A DNA stretch of 5,017 nt, from the NCBI GenBank assembly GCA_900554455.1, contig USHT01000105.1, positions 1 to 5,017 on the forward strand. Reading direction: 5' to 3'. The DNA comes from an uncultured Collinsella sp. GTDB taxonomy: Bacteria > Actinomycetota > Coriobacteriia > Coriobacteriales > Coriobacteriaceae. Positions within the stretch are counted from its first letter, which is position 1. The number at the start of each line of letters is the position of its first letter. The position numbers and the translations under genes are program-made. Below the pieces are notes generated by a model that was not told the origin of the DNA, did no database searches, and saw only the letters and a list, made by a program, of their open reading frames with translations. Shown here piece by piece: positions 4,850 to 5,017 of this stretch.

Positions 4850-5017
4850 ATGCTCATTGCATTGCAGGGCGCCGTTTCGCAGGGCGTCCTCTGGGGCATT
4901 ATGGTGCTTGGCGTGTTTATCACGTTTCGCCTGCTCGACATCCCCGATATGACCTGTGACGGCAGCTTTGCCCTCGGCGGCTGCGTCTGCGCTGTGCTCA
5001 TCGTCAATAACAACGTC
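4850..5017 (+). CDS. ABC transporter permease, TrpY-like (5' end only)
   Basis: The frame is open for 56 codons to the right edge of the window. The protein begins with a membrane segment at about residues 8-29 (VSQGVLWGIMVLGVFITFRL), then the loop LLDIPDMTCDGSF (29-41) and the start of a second membrane segment (ALGGCVCAVLIV). The 'TFRLLDIPDMTCDGSF' pattern is the N-terminal signature of permeases that partner TrpX-type binding proteins within the BPD_transp_2 group, where Leu-Thr-Val-Asp-Gly-Ser-Phe-like sequences are usual; Met-Thr-Cys-Asp here is a mild variant. It should form the inner-membrane channel for the lipoprotein encoded upstream, and an ATPase gene is expected next. It follows a 204-base gap, unusually long for this operon type, filled by a strong hairpin. 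Confidence 0.88.
   Translation, partial: MLIALQGAVSQGVLWGIMVLGVFITFRLLDIPDMTCDGSFALGGCVCAVLIVNNNV

Overview
The window looks like chromosomal DNA from a GC-rich Gram-positive bacterium, most likely an actinobacterium of the Coriobacteriia (Collinsella-like). This is inferred from the high GC content, strong GC preference at third codon positions, purine-rich Shine-Dalgarno sites and the gene content. It is not proven by any marker in the window. I see no phage, transposon, CRISPR, tRNA or rRNA signal. The gene content is mostly ordinary housekeeping and transport; the less explained material lies in the intergenic regions.

Layout from left to right. Bases 1-68 hold the first codons of a minus-strand gene of uncertain identity. 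A 243-base divergent intergenic region follows, with candidate promoters in both directions and two dyads. At 312-875 is a stand-alone glucose-family PTS EIIA protein, closed by a strong hairpin terminator. At 1057-2460 is asparaginyl-tRNA synthetase (asnS), read from a GTG start behind an extended -10 promoter and closed by a near-perfect 14-bp-stem terminator. From 2539 to 2601 there is an unexplained repeat structure: an 11-bp perfect inverted repeat enclosing an 11-nt tandem repeat. At 2719-3504 is a winged-helix/WYL-type transcriptional regulator. At 3665-4645 is a substrate-binding lipoprotein of the TrpX type, followed after a hairpin-rich 204-base gap by the first 56 codons of its ABC permease (4850 to the window end).

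How the genes relate. The EIIA protein and AsnRS are independent single-gene transcription units with their own terminators. The substrate-binding lipoprotein and the permease form the start of an ABC importer operon, normally completed by an ATPase gene just outside the window. The WYL-type regulator lies immediately upstream on the same strand with no evident terminator after it, so it is a plausible but unproven regulator of the importer. Between binding protein and permease lies a terminator-like hairpin with a weak U-tract, which fits partial termination that keeps the binding protein more abundant than the permease.
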